From: Massilia sp. Root133 | Lineage (GTDB): Bacteria; Pseudomonadota; Gammaproteobacteria; Burkholderiales; Burkholderiaceae_D | Assembly (NCBI RefSeq): GCF_001426525.1 | Contig: NZ_LMEW01000017.1 | Location: 1-60,795, forward strand | Length of the DNA stretch: 60,795 nucleotides | Direction of reading: 5' to 3' | Shown here: positions 30,483 through 38,558 of the stretch, in pieces | Position numbering within the stretch: position 1 is the stretch's first letter | Layout of the letters: the number at the start of each line of letters is the position of its first letter | Made by a program: the position numbers and the translations under genes | The notes under the pieces: generated by a model | Seen by the model: only the letters and a program-made list of their open reading frames with translations | Database searches by the model: none | Told to the model about the DNA's origin: nothing

Positions 30483-31292
30483 ATGGCCGTCGACCATTAC
30501 GAAAACTTCCCTGTCGCGTCGATCCTCCTCCCCCGCCGCCTCGTGCCCGCGGTGGAGGCGATCTATGCGTTCGCCCGCAGCGCCGACGACCTCGCCGACG
30601 AGGGCGACGCCAGCCCGGCCGAACGCCTGGCCGCCCTGCAGGCGTACGAGGCGGCGCTGGACGGCATCGCGGCCGGCACGCCCCCGGCCGAGCCCATGTT
30701 CCAGCGCCTCGCCGCCGTGCTGGCGGAATACAGGCTGCCCATGCAGCCGCTGCGCGACCTGCTCTCGGCCTTCAAGCAGGACGTCGTCACGACGCGCTAC
30801 CCGGATTTCCCGCACCTGCTGGATTACTGCCGCCGCTCCGCCGATCCCGTCGGGCGCCTGATGCTGGGCCTGTACGGCGTCGACGATGCGACGAGCCTGC
30901 GCGAGTCCGACGCCATTTGCACGTCGCTCCAGTTGATCAACTTCTGGCAGGACGTCGCCATCGACATCGCCAAGGGCCGCATTTACCTGCCCCTGGACGA
31001 CCTGGTTCGCTTCGGCGTGACCCAGGACGTCATCGAGGAGAGCCGCATGGGCCCCGCCTGGCGCGCACTGATGCGCTTCGAGGTGGACCGGGCGCGCGCG
31101 CTGATGCTGGAAGGCGCGCCGCTGGCCACGCGCCTGCCGGGCCGCATCGGCTGGGAGTTACGGATGGTCGTCCAGGGCGGCCTGCGCATCCTGGAAGCGA
31201 TCGAACGCGTGGATTACGACGTGTTCCGGCGCCGTCCGCGCCTGAAACGCCTCGACTGGCTCACGGTAGGCTGGCGCGCACTACGTATGTGA
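30483..31292 (+). CDS. hpnC: Squalene biosynthesis protein HpnC
   Basis: First enzyme-like gene of the HpnCDE route; HpnC converts presqualene diphosphate to hydroxysqualene. The 269-residue protein has the trans-isoprenyl diphosphate synthase fold with two aspartate-rich sites, RSADDLADEGD and NFWQDVAIDIAKGRIYLP. Start choice is uncertain: an ATG at 30432 would add 17 residues, but a TATAAT ends one base before it, and family members begin near AVDHYENFPVAS. It heads a plus-strand operon with hpnD and hpnE and diverges from the RND adaptor. Confidence 0.92.
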   Translation: MAVDHYENFPVASILLPRRLVPAVEAIYAFARSADDLADEGDASPAERLAALQAYEAALDGIAAGTPPAEPMFQRLAAVLAEYRLPMQPLRDLLSAFKQDVVTTRYPDFPHLLDYCRRSADPVGRLMLGLYGVDDATSLRESDAICTSLQLINFWQDVAIDIAKGRIYLPLDDLVRFGVTQDVIEESRMGPAWRALMRFEVDRARALMLEGAPLATRLPGRIGWELRMVVQGGLRILEAIERVDYDVFRRRPRLKRLDWLTVGWRALRM

Positions 31293-31343
31293 CGCCTCAT
31301 CGGCTAAGATAGCGGACTTGCTCCGCGCAATAACAACCTAATT

Positions 31344-32177
31344 ATGTCCCCCGACGACTACTGCCAACAAAAGACCGCGCAAAGCGGCTCCAGCTTCTAC
31401 TACAGCTTCCTGTTCCTGCCACCCGAGCGCCGCAGGGCGATCACGGCGCTGTACGCATTCTGCCGGGAAGTCGACGACACGGTCGACGACGCCACCGACC
31501 AGTCGGTCGCGCGCATCAAGCTCGCATGGTGGCGCAACGAGGTCACGCAGATGTATTCGGGCACGCCCACGCATCCCGTGATCCTGGCGCTGAAGCCGCA
31601 CATCCAGCCGTACGACCTGAAACAGGAACACCTGCAGGCCATCATCGACGGCATGGAGATGGACCTCGACCAGTCGCGCTACCTCGACTACCCGAACCTG
31701 AAGAAATACTGCTGGCACGTGGCGGGCGTCGTCGGGATCCTGTCGGCCAGCATCTTCGGGGTGACCAATCCGCAGACCTTGAAGTACGCGGAGACGCTGG
31801 GCCTCGCGTTCCAGCTCACGAACATCATCCGCGACGTGGGCGAGGATGCGCGCAAGGGCCGCATCTACCTGCCGGTCAACGAACTGCAGCAGTTTGGCGT
31901 GACGGCGGCCGACCTGCTGAACGCGCGCCACAGCGAAAAGTTCGAAGCGCTGATGACATTCCAGGCCGCCCGCGCGCAACAGCTGTACGACGACGCGTTC
32001 GCGCTGCTGCCGCAGGAAGACCGGCGCGCGCAGCGCCCCGGCCTCATGATGGCCGCCATCTACCGCACGCTGCTCGACGAGATCGAGCGCGACGGTTTCC
32101 ACGTCCTCACCCAGAAGATCTCCCTGACGCCGCTGCGCAAGCTGTGGCTCGCGTGGAAGACCTATGTCCGCGGATAA
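31344..32177 (+). CDS. hpnD: Presqualene diphosphate synthase HpnD
   Basis: Condenses two farnesyl diphosphate molecules to presqualene diphosphate. The 277-residue protein has the two Asp-rich motifs, CREVDDTVDD and NIIRDVGEDARKGRIYLP, and a SSFYYSFLFLPPERR start typical of the family. It lies 51 bp after hpnC and overlaps hpnE by 14 bp. It acts in the cytosol or at the membrane face. Confidence 0.95.
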   Translation: MSPDDYCQQKTAQSGSSFYYSFLFLPPERRRAITALYAFCREVDDTVDDATDQSVARIKLAWWRNEVTQMYSGTPTHPVILALKPHIQPYDLKQEHLQAIIDGMEMDLDQSRYLDYPNLKKYCWHVAGVVGILSASIFGVTNPQTLKYAETLGLAFQLTNIIRDVGEDARKGRIYLPVNELQQFGVTAADLLNARHSEKFEALMTFQAARAQQLYDDAFALLPQEDRRAQRPGLMMAAIYRTLLDEIERDGFHVLTQKISLTPLRKLWLAWKTYVRG

Positions 32178-33501
32178 CAAGCGGGTTGCCATCGTCGGCG
32201 GCGGCTGGGCCGGCTGCGCGGCGGCCGTCGCGCTGCTGGACGCGGGCTGCGGCGTCACCCTGTTCGAAGCGGCGCGCACCCTGGGCGGCCGCGCCCGCGC
32301 GATCGAGACGAACGGGCGCCTGCTCGACAACGGCCAGCACATCATGCTGGGCGCCTATGCGGATACGTTGCGCCTGATGCGCCGCGTCGGGGTCGACCCG
32401 AAACAGGCGCTGTTGCGGCTCCCACTGCAGATGCGCTACCCGGCGGGCGCCGACGGCATGGACTTCGTCGCCCCGCGCCTGCCCGCGCCGCTGCACATGC
32501 TCGTCGCCCTGCTGCGCGCCCGTGGGCTGGACCGCGCCGACAAATTGGCCCTCGCCCGCTTCACGACGACCGCGCGCTGGATGGGCTGGCAGCTGCACAC
32601 CGATTGCAGCGTGGCGGAACTGCTTGTCCGCTACGACCAGACCGAACACCTGAATCGCCTGATGTGGCGCCCGCTGTGCCTCGCCGCGCTGAACACGCCG
32701 CCGGAACGCGCGTCCGCGCAGGTCTTCCTGGCCGTGCTGCGAGACAGCCTGGGCGCAAAACGGGCCGCGTCCGACATGCTGATTCCGCGCGTGCTGCTGG
32801 ACGCCCTGTTCCCGCAAGCGGCGCGCCGCTACCTGGAAAGCCGCGGCGCCGCCGTGCACACGGGCCGCCGCATCGATGCGCTCGGCCCCGACGGCGGCAC
32901 GTGGCGCGTGCGCGCGGGCGCCGACGTGCAGACGTTCGACGCCGTCGTGCTCGCGGCCCCGCCATGGCAGGCGGCGGCGCTGCTGCGGCCTCTGGACGGC
33001 ACCGCTGGCATCGCCTCCCGGCTCGATGCGCTGGCCTATGAACCGATCGCCACCGTGTACCTGCAATACGCGGCCGGGGTCCGCCTGCCGCTGCCGTTCT
33101 GCGCGCTGACCGATGCGCCGCACGACAACCGCTGGGGCCAGTTCGTGTTCGACCGCGGCCAGCTCGATCCGGGCCAGGACGGGTTATTGGCCGTCGTGAT
33201 CAGCGGCGCGGATCCGGCCGGCGACATCGGCCAGGAAGCGCTGGCGGCGAGCGTCGCCGCCCAGTTGGCCACTGCATTCGGACAGCCGGGCCTCGCGTCT
33301 CCCGAGTGGAGCCGCGTGATCACGGAAAAGCGCGCCACGTTCGCGTGTTCGCCCGCCCTCGACCGGCCGGCCAACGCCACCGAGCTGCCGGGCCTCGCGC
33401 TGGCGGGCGACTACACCGCGTGCGACTATCCCGCCACGCTGGAGGCGGCGGTGCGCAGCGGGGTCGCCGCGGCGGGCGTCATTACAGGAGCCGGACGATG
33501 A
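32164..33501 (+). CDS. hpnE: Hydroxysqualene dehydroxylase HpnE
   Basis: FAD-dependent amine-oxidase-like enzyme that reduces hydroxysqualene to squalene, completing the HpnC-D-E route. The 445-residue protein begins with a Rossmann dinucleotide motif (VAIVGGGWAGCAAAVALL). It has the GGRARAIETNGRLLDNGQHIMLGAY region and a C-terminal FAD motif (LALAGDYTACDYPATLEAAVRSG, described in part). Its start lies inside hpnD, with GGAAGACCT before the ATG. No squalene-hopene cyclase is in this window. Confidence 0.95.
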   Translation: MSADNKRVAIVGGGWAGCAAAVALLDAGCGVTLFEAARTLGGRARAIETNGRLLDNGQHIMLGAYADTLRLMRRVGVDPKQALLRLPLQMRYPAGADGMDFVAPRLPAPLHMLVALLRARGLDRADKLALARFTTTARWMGWQLHTDCSVAELLVRYDQTEHLNRLMWRPLCLAALNTPPERASAQVFLAVLRDSLGAKRAASDMLIPRVLLDALFPQAARRYLESRGAAVHTGRRIDALGPDGGTWRVRAGADVQTFDAVVLAAPPWQAAALLRPLDGTAGIASRLDALAYEPIATVYLQYAAGVRLPLPFCALTDAPHDNRWGQFVFDRGQLDPGQDGLLAVVISGADPAGDIGQEALAASVAAQLATAFGQPGLASPEWSRVITEKRATFACSPALDRPANATELPGLALAGDYTACDYPATLEAAVRSGVAAAGVITGAGR

Positions 33502-33528
33502 GCGGCCAGTCGCCCGCAGCCTCGATAC

Positions 33529-33627
33529 CGTCATCCCCGCGCAGGCGGGCAGGCGCGATGCACCAGCCCTCCAAGTTCTGCGTCCAGGCCCGCGGAAATT
33601 GGGGTCCCGCCTCCGCGCGAACGACGG
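33529..33627. repeat. Intergenic inverted-repeat element, copy A (degenerate)
   Basis: Arms CGTCATCCCCGCGCAGGCGGG at the left and CCCGCCTCCGCGCGAACGACGG at the right match the arms of three other copies in the window. The middle is different. It begins 28 bp after the hpnE stop. Confidence 0.6.
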
Positions 33628-33759
33628 GCTGGGGCAGCCGGTCATCCCGCCTCGGTGCGCCCTGCCCCGTCAAATCCGCAGCCTGTCGCACACCGGTAGC
33701 ACTCGCCGCCCCGGATCCGTACAGTGTCAACATCGAAACGAGTGTTGGCGGAAATGCAA

Positions 33760-33891
33760 ATGAACATCCATCTCGGCGTACGTACCCTTGCCCTGCTGGC
33801 CGTCGTGGCGGCCGCGACGGTCATCCTTGTGCACGCGGGCGGGGCGCCCGATCCGGCACTGAACGCCATACTATTGCTGGGCCGAAATTAA
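33760..33891 (+). CDS. Putative small membrane protein (43 aa)
   Basis: A short frame, MNIHLGVRTLALLAVVAAAT at its start, predicts one transmembrane helix (about 6-25) and a short polar tail ending LLLGRN. GGCGGAA lies 5 bp before the ATG at 33760; an ATG two codons earlier is also possible. It ends 22 bp before the DUF1700 gene on the same strand. The stretch between hpnE and this frame otherwise holds only the repeat. No family was recognised, so the call rests on position, ribosome-binding site and hydrophobicity. Confidence 0.4.
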   Translation: MNIHLGVRTLALLAVVAAATVILVHAGGAPDPALNAILLLGRN

Positions 33892-33913
33892 TACCGCCCT
33901 GCCGGGAGTAACG

Positions 33914-34741
33914 ATGGGCAAACTGGAATACCTCGAGGCGCTCAAGCGGGCCATGCTCGGCCTGCCACCCGACGTCCAGGCCAAGACACTGGCCTATTAC
34001 GAGCAGCGCTTCGTCGACGGCGTCGCTGCCGGACGGGGCGAGCCGGACGTGGCGCGCGAGCTCGACGATCCGACCAGGATCGCCATGACCCTGCGCGCGA
34101 GCGCCCACCTGGAGGCGTTCACCGAAAAGAAGAACCCGGCCAACGGGTTCGCCGAAAAGCGCAACCCGGCCAACGTGCTGCGCGTCGCCGTATCCGCCGT
34201 CGGCCTGGCCATCTTCAACCTGTTCATGATCGTGCCGGCGATGGTCTACTCGGCGCTGCTGTTCGCCCTGTACGTGTGCGCGCTGACGTTCTACCTGGCC
34301 GGCATCGCGACGACCGCGAGCGGCCTGGCCGGCGCCAACGAACTCGTACTGGACTGGCCAAGCCGCTTCGTCACCATCGACGACGACGGGCGCGGGCGCC
34401 AGATGCGCATCGAGATCGGCAGCCACGGCATCAACGTCACGCAGGAGCGGCCGCAGATCGCGGACCCGCTGCCGCCCGCCGACCCGGACGCCGGGGCCGA
34501 CCGGGGCAGCCGCCTGGAGCGCTCGCGCGCCATGCGCAGCGCCGAGGCGCTCGCGGACAGCACGGTGCGCATCAGCACGGAGATGGACGCGGAATCGCGC
34601 ACGACGCAGACCCTGTTCGGCTTCGGCCTCGTGCTGGGCGGGATCGCGCTGTTCCTGCTGTCCCTCGTGATCACGCGCTATACCTTCGTCGGCCTGAAGC
34701 GCTACCTCCAGATGAACCGTTCCCTGCTCAAGGGGAGCTGA
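33914..34741 (+). CDS. DUF1700 (HAAS-domain) membrane protein
   Basis: A 275-residue membrane protein. The N-terminal helical HAAS-like domain (KLEYLEALKRAMLGLPPDVQ... ELDDPTRIA, residues 3-60) is the recognisable part. It is followed by two hydrophobic helices (about 95-140), an acidic soluble segment and a C-terminal helix (about 235-260). A 10-residue sequence is nearly duplicated at 71-90 (TEKKNPANGF, then AEKRNPANVL). GGGAG precedes the ATG. It is 6 bp upstream of a DUF2807 gene. In Firmicutes, such pairs come with a PadR regulator, which is absent here. Function is unknown, possibly envelope stress or signalling. Confidence 0.8.
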   Translation: MGKLEYLEALKRAMLGLPPDVQAKTLAYYEQRFVDGVAAGRGEPDVARELDDPTRIAMTLRASAHLEAFTEKKNPANGFAEKRNPANVLRVAVSAVGLAIFNLFMIVPAMVYSALLFALYVCALTFYLAGIATTASGLAGANELVLDWPSRFVTIDDDGRGRQMRIEIGSHGINVTQERPQIADPLPPADPDAGADRGSRLERSRAMRSAEALADSTVRISTEMDAESRTTQTLFGFGLVLGGIALFLLSLVITRYTFVGLKRYLQMNRSLLKGS

Positions 34742-34747
34742 GCCACC

Positions 34748-35566
34748 ATGCGCGCGCTACTCAAAGTCGGCTTCACCCTGCTCCTCATCGCCTTCCTGCT
34801 GATCGGCGTCTCGTACAGCATGCTGCGCGCCCACGGTACGAACGGCCCGTCGAACCCGGGCGGCCGCCTGCTCACCACCGAACACCGCACGCTCGCCCAG
34901 CCGGTTGCCAAGGTCGACCTGTCCGGCCCCGTCAATCTCACCCTGCGCCAGGGCCCGACGCCGGCGCTGGAAGTCCGGGGCGAGCAGCGCCTGCTGGCCA
35001 ACATCGACACGACGGTCGACGGCGACATGCTGCACATCGGCCCGCGCGGCATCCTGCTGCGCCACCGGACCCCGATCGAAGTAACGGTCACCTTGCCGGC
35101 GCTGGAATCCCTCAGCATCAACGGCAGCGGCGAGCACACCGTCAGCGGCTTCGCCGGCGACCACCTCGACGTCGCGCTCGATGGTTCCGGCAGCATGCGC
35201 TTCAACGGCCGCTACCGCGAGATCATGGCCGCGATCCACGGCAGCGGCGACATGGAGCTGACGGGCGGCACGAGCGACACGGTGGATGCCGCCGTCATCG
35301 GCAGCGGCCGCCTCACGCTCGTCGGCTCGACGCGCGCGCTGCATGCGGAGTTGCGCGGGTCCGGCGACCTGGATGCGCGCCACCTGCGCGCCGACGAGGT
35401 CGACCTCGCGCAGGAAGGTTCCGGCGACAGCGCGGTGTATGCCCGCAAGCGCCTGCATGCGGACCTCACCGGCAGCGGCGAGGCGCGCGTCTTCGGCAAT
35501 CCGGACGAGCGCTCCGTCAGCCGCAACGGCAGCGCGACGGTCAGCTTCGACGACAAGCGCGATTGA
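34748..35566 (+). CDS. DUF2807 head-GIN-domain envelope protein
   Basis: A 272-residue protein with an N-terminal hydrophobic signal anchor, then a right-handed beta-helix-like region. Its turns repeat a Gly-Ser-Gly motif: NGSGEH, DGSGSM, HGSGDM, IGSGRL, RGSGDL, EGSGDS and TGSGEA. This is typical of the DUF2807 (putative auto-transporter adhesin, head GIN) family. It is likely exported and anchored. AAGGGGAG upstream gives a good ribosome-binding site. It is probably co-transcribed with the DUF1700 gene. Its last 26 bp overlap the convergent flavoprotein gene. Confidence 0.85.
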   Translation: MRALLKVGFTLLLIAFLLIGVSYSMLRAHGTNGPSNPGGRLLTTEHRTLAQPVAKVDLSGPVNLTLRQGPTPALEVRGEQRLLANIDTTVDGDMLHIGPRGILLRHRTPIEVTVTLPALESLSINGSGEHTVSGFAGDHLDVALDGSGSMRFNGRYREIMAAIHGSGDMELTGGTSDTVDAAVIGSGRLTLVGSTRALHAELRGSGDLDARHLRADEVDLAQEGSGDSAVYARKRLHADLTGSGEARVFGNPDERSVSRNGSATVSFDDKRD

Positions 35567-36791
35567 GCAGCCAGTCCAGCGCCGCGCGTCCCGCCGCGCG
35601 GCCGCTGCCGAAGCAGGCTGTCAACAGGTAGCCGCCCGTCGGCGCTTCCCAGTCGACCATCTCGCCCGCCACGAACACGCCCGGCAGGCCGCGCAACATG
35701 GCGCCGTCGAGCGCCTCGAAGCGCACGCCGCCGGCGCTGCTGATCGCTTCGACGATCGGGCGCGGACGTTTCAGCACGAGCGGCAACGCCTTCAGCGCCC
35801 GCGCCAGCTTCACGGGGTCCGCGTAGTCGGCCTTGCCCAGGCACTCGTGCAGCAGCCCCGATTTCACGCCCTTGATGCCCAGGCGGCTCTGCAGATGGCT
35901 GGACATCGAGCGCGTGCCGCGCGGGCGCATCACTTCGTCCAGCACGCGCTGCGGGTCGTGGTCGGGCAACAGGTCCAGCAGCACGGTCGCCTGGCCGTCC
36001 TGTGCGATGCGGTCGCGGATGCCCGCCGACAGCGCGTACACGAGGCTGCCCTCGATGCCGGTCGCGGTGACGACGAACTGGCCCTTGCGGAACGGGCCGC
36101 CGGCCAGCGCCAGCGCGACCGTCGTCAGCGGCGCGCCGGCGTGACGCGCCGCGAAGTGATCCGACCAGTCGGCGTCGAAGCCGCAATTGGCCGGCACGAG
36201 GGGCGCCACGTCCACGCCGCGCGCGGCCAGCAACGGCACCCACGCGCCGTCGGACCCGAGCCGCGCCCAGCTCGCGCCGCCCAGCGCCAGCACGGTCGCG
36301 GCGCCCGCCGTCTCCACGGTCGCCTCGCCAGCCGGCGTGTCGAACACGAGGGCGCCGTCGCGCCAGCCGGTCCAGCGGTGGCGCATGTGGAACACGACGC
36401 CCGCCTCGCGCAGCCGGTGCAGCCACGCGCGCAGCAGCGGCGCGGCCTTCATGTCGGTCGGGAATACGCGGCCCGACGTCCCCACGAACGTATCGACGCC
36501 CAGGCCGTGGATCCATTCGCGCAGCTGCGCCGGGGGGAACGCTTCGACCCAGGGCTTCACCGCATCGGCGCGGGCGCCGTAGCGGCCGACGAACGCGTCA
36601 TGGGGTTCCGCATGCGTGATGTTCATGCCGCCCTTGCCGGCCAGGAGGAACTTGCGGCCGACGGACGGCATCGCATCGTACACGTCGACGCTGATGCCGC
36701 CCGCGGACAGCACCTCGGCCGCCATCAGGCCGGCGGGGCCGCCGCCGATGACGATGGCGCGATGGGGACGGGTTTCGATTGGCTGGGACAT
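35541..36791 (-). CDS. NAD(P)/FAD-dependent oxidoreductase, YhiN/HI0933 family
   Basis: A 416-residue flavoprotein with an N-terminal FAD-binding motif (AIVIGGGPAGLMAAEVLSAGG) followed by GRKFLLAGKGGMNITHAE, both typical of the HI0933/YhiN family. A C-terminal FAD contact, GVFVAGEMVDWEAPTGGYLL, is also present. Function in the family is poorly known. The frame stays open to 37118, but the ATG at 36791 (MSQPIETRPHRA) starts directly before the Rossmann fold. It diverges from the HTH-regulated module and overlaps the end of the DUF2807 gene by 26 bp. Confidence 0.9.
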   Translation of the reverse strand: MSQPIETRPHRAIVIGGGPAGLMAAEVLSAGGISVDVYDAMPSVGRKFLLAGKGGMNITHAEPHDAFVGRYGARADAVKPWVEAFPPAQLREWIHGLGVDTFVGTSGRVFPTDMKAAPLLRAWLHRLREAGVVFHMRHRWTGWRDGALVFDTPAGEATVETAGAATVLALGGASWARLGSDGAWVPLLAARGVDVAPLVPANCGFDADWSDHFAARHAGAPLTTVALALAGGPFRKGQFVVTATGIEGSLVYALSAGIRDRIAQDGQATVLLDLLPDHDPQRVLDEVMRPRGTRSMSSHLQSRLGIKGVKSGLLHECLGKADYADPVKLARALKALPLVLKRPRPIVEAISSAGGVRFEALDGAMLRGLPGVFVAGEMVDWEAPTGGYLLTACFGSGRAAGRAALDWLLNRACRRS

Positions 36792-36872
36792 GGCGGTCGC
36801 GGGAGGGAAACGAGAAAACGCGGAGGCGAGCATTGTAGTCGAACGGGCGCCAAAAAAGGATGTAAAGGAAGC

Positions 36873-36901
36873 TTGACATCGCCTTGCACGCGACCTACGA
36901 T
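36873..36901 (+). promoter_or_regulatory. Sigma-70 promoter of the membrane protein/HTH/hydrolase operon
   Basis: TTGACA (36873-36878) and TACGAT (36896-36901) are 17 bp apart. The -35 is perfect and the -10 matches at four of six positions. A palindromic operator begins in the -10 box, which suggests repression. Confidence 0.6.
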
Positions 36902-36919
36902 GTAAAGCATACTTTACAT
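36900..36919. promoter_or_regulatory. Palindromic operator ATGTAAAG-CATA-CTTTACAT
   Basis: An exact 8-bp inverted repeat with a 4-bp centre overlaps the -10 box and the start of transcription. A further half-site ATGTAAAG lies exactly 40 bp upstream (36860-36867), before the -35. The natural candidate to bind it is the HTH regulator encoded as second gene of this operon, giving autorepression. Confidence 0.55.
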
Positions 36920-36932
36920 GAGGAGGTGTGTG

Positions 36933-37334
36933 ATGCATGAGAAGCGTGTCGGCCGGGCCTACCGCAGCGAATTGTTGACGGCCATCGTCGTGTATGTCGT
37001 ACTGCTGCTCGCGTCGATCCGGTACGGCCGCCCGCTGGACGACGGGGCGCTGCGCACTGCCGCCTTGCTGTCGCCGATGATCGGTTTCTGCCTGATGATC
37101 CGCGCCATCGCCCGCCACGTGGCCCGCATCGACGAATACCAGCGCATGCGTCTCCTGGAAAGCCTGGCGCTCGCGTTCGGGATCACCGGCGCGGTCACGT
37201 TCAGCTACGGCTTCCTCGAGACGGCGGGCTTCCCTAAGCTGTCGATGTTCAGCGTGTGGATGGTGATGGGCGTCAGCTGGGGTGTCGCGAGCACCATACT
37301 GTCGCTGCGCGCCCGCCGGGCCGTCGAATCATGA
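36933..37334 (+). CDS. Small four-helix membrane protein, first gene of HTH-linked operon
   Basis: A 133-residue hydrophobic protein with about four transmembrane segments (roughly 14-32, 42-62, 82-102 and 105-125). No domain was recognised, but small membrane proteins of this kind are often paired with short XRE regulators. The ATG at 36933 is preceded by a strong AGGAGG; an upstream in-frame ATG would use that sequence as codons. The stop overlaps the regulator start as ATGA. It is preceded by a promoter and a palindromic operator. Confidence 0.75.
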   Translation: MHEKRVGRAYRSELLTAIVVYVVLLLASIRYGRPLDDGALRTAALLSPMIGFCLMIRAIARHVARIDEYQRMRLLESLALAFGITGAVTFSYGFLETAGFPKLSMFSVWMVMGVSWGVASTILSLRARRAVES

Positions 37335-37534
37335 AGAACGCCATCCGCGACCTGCGCGCGGCGCGCGGCTGGAGCCAGGCGCACCTGGCCGAGCTGCTGG
37401 ACGTCTCGCGCCAGACCGTCATCGCCATCGAGACGGGCCGCTACGACCCGAGCCTGCCGCTGGCCTTCGCGCTGGCCAGGCTGTTCGAACAACCGATCGA
37501 AACCATCTTCTTCCCCGACCAGGAGACCGCATGA
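37331..37534 (+). CDS. Short XRE-family HTH regulator (67 aa)
   Basis: A complete stand-alone helix-turn-helix protein: WSQAHLAELLDVSRQTVIAI is the DNA-binding core, and ETGRYDPSLPLAFALARLFE is the usual second half in these short regulators. No effector domain is present. The start ATG at 37331 overlaps the membrane-protein stop, and its stop overlaps the hydrolase start, so all three genes are translationally coupled. It probably binds the ATGTAAAG palindrome upstream of the operon. Confidence 0.9.
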   Translation: MKNAIRDLRAARGWSQAHLAELLDVSRQTVIAIETGRYDPSLPLAFALARLFEQPIETIFFPDQETA

Positions 37535-38481
37535 ACCTCTTACGCAACAAAACACTGTTCGCCGCCATCGTCGTCACGCTGTGCATGAGCACCGCCCATC
37601 ACAGCCGCGCCGCCGACGCCGCGCCGGCGACCAACCGCTACGCCGCCACCATCGCGCCGGCCGAGCGCTTCGAAGTGGGCGGCGTATTGGTCGAGCGACA
37701 CGGTGGCAAGGGACGGCCGTTGATCCTGATCCCGGGGCTGGCGAGCGGCAGCTGGGTGTGGCAGGACACGATCCGCGCCTTCGCGCCCGACCACGCCGTC
37801 TACGTCCTGACCTTGCCCGGCTTCGACGGCCGCCCGCCGGCCGGCCCCGCGCCGTTCGCGGCCGCGCGCGCCGCCGTCGAGGAGCTGATCGCGAGCCGCC
37901 GGCTCGACAAGCCCGTCATCGTGGGCCACAGCCTGGGCGGCATCCTCGCGCTCGCGGTCGGCGAGGACAAGCCGGCGCTGGTCGGCGGCATCGTCAGCAT
38001 CGACGGCCTGCCCGTGATGCCCGGCGCAGAAGACATGACGCCGCCGCAGCGCGCCCAATTCGCCGAGCGCATGCGCGCCCAGGTCGGCAACCAGCCGCCG
38101 GAGCGGTTCGCGCAGCAGCAGCAGGGTTATATGCGCACGATCGGCGTGATGGACATGGCCAGGGCCGACGCGCTGGCCCAGCTGACGGCGCGCAGCGATC
38201 CGGCATCCGTCGGCGCATGGGCCGCCGACGTCGTGACCGTGGACCTGCGCCCCGGCCTCAAGGCGATCCAGGCGCCGGTGCTGGCGATCGTGCCCTACCT
38301 GGACCTGGACAGCAGCCAGCAGGGGCTCACACCCGCAGCCAAGGCCGACTACTACCGCGCGCTGATGGAAGGCACGCCGAAACTGCAGGTGGTGACCGTC
38401 GCGCCGTCGCGCCACTTCGCGATGGTCGACCAGCCGCAGGCCGTCACCGCCGCGATCCGCACCTTCCTCGATACGCTGTAA
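37531..38481 (+). CDS. Exported alpha/beta hydrolase
   Basis: A 316-residue alpha/beta-fold hydrolase with an N-terminal signal peptide (KTLFAAIVVTLCMSTAHHSRA). The oxyanion region is LILIPGLASGSWVW, the nucleophile elbow is GHSLGG (Ser about 132) and the probable catalytic His lies in SRHFAMVD. It starts inside the regulator stop codon (ATGA). Substrate is unknown; a periplasmic esterase, lactonase or amide hydrolase is possible. Its tight coupling to a regulator and membrane protein suggests an inducible function. Confidence 0.85.
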   Translation: MNLLRNKTLFAAIVVTLCMSTAHHSRAADAAPATNRYAATIAPAERFEVGGVLVERHGGKGRPLILIPGLASGSWVWQDTIRAFAPDHAVYVLTLPGFDGRPPAGPAPFAAARAAVEELIASRRLDKPVIVGHSLGGILALAVGEDKPALVGGIVSIDGLPVMPGAEDMTPPQRAQFAERMRAQVGNQPPERFAQQQQGYMRTIGVMDMARADALAQLTARSDPASVGAWAADVVTVDLRPGLKAIQAPVLAIVPYLDLDSSQQGLTPAAKADYYRALMEGTPKLQVVTVAPSRHFAMVDQPQAVTAAIRTFLDTL

Positions 38482-38558
38482 GCGCGTGCGCCGCCGTAAG
38501 GGCTGCGCTGGCATCATGATCGTCATCGCCATCGAGGAGACGGCAGGAAGGAGATGAC

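Noticed and set aside
33498..33911. Plus-strand frame running from the hpnE end through the repeat
   Set aside because: It crosses a repeat element, has no domain and no conserved composition.
36792..37118. N-terminal extension of the YhiN-type flavoprotein
   Set aside because: It would cover the promoter, operator and start of the divergent operon, and the family starts just before the Rossmann motif.
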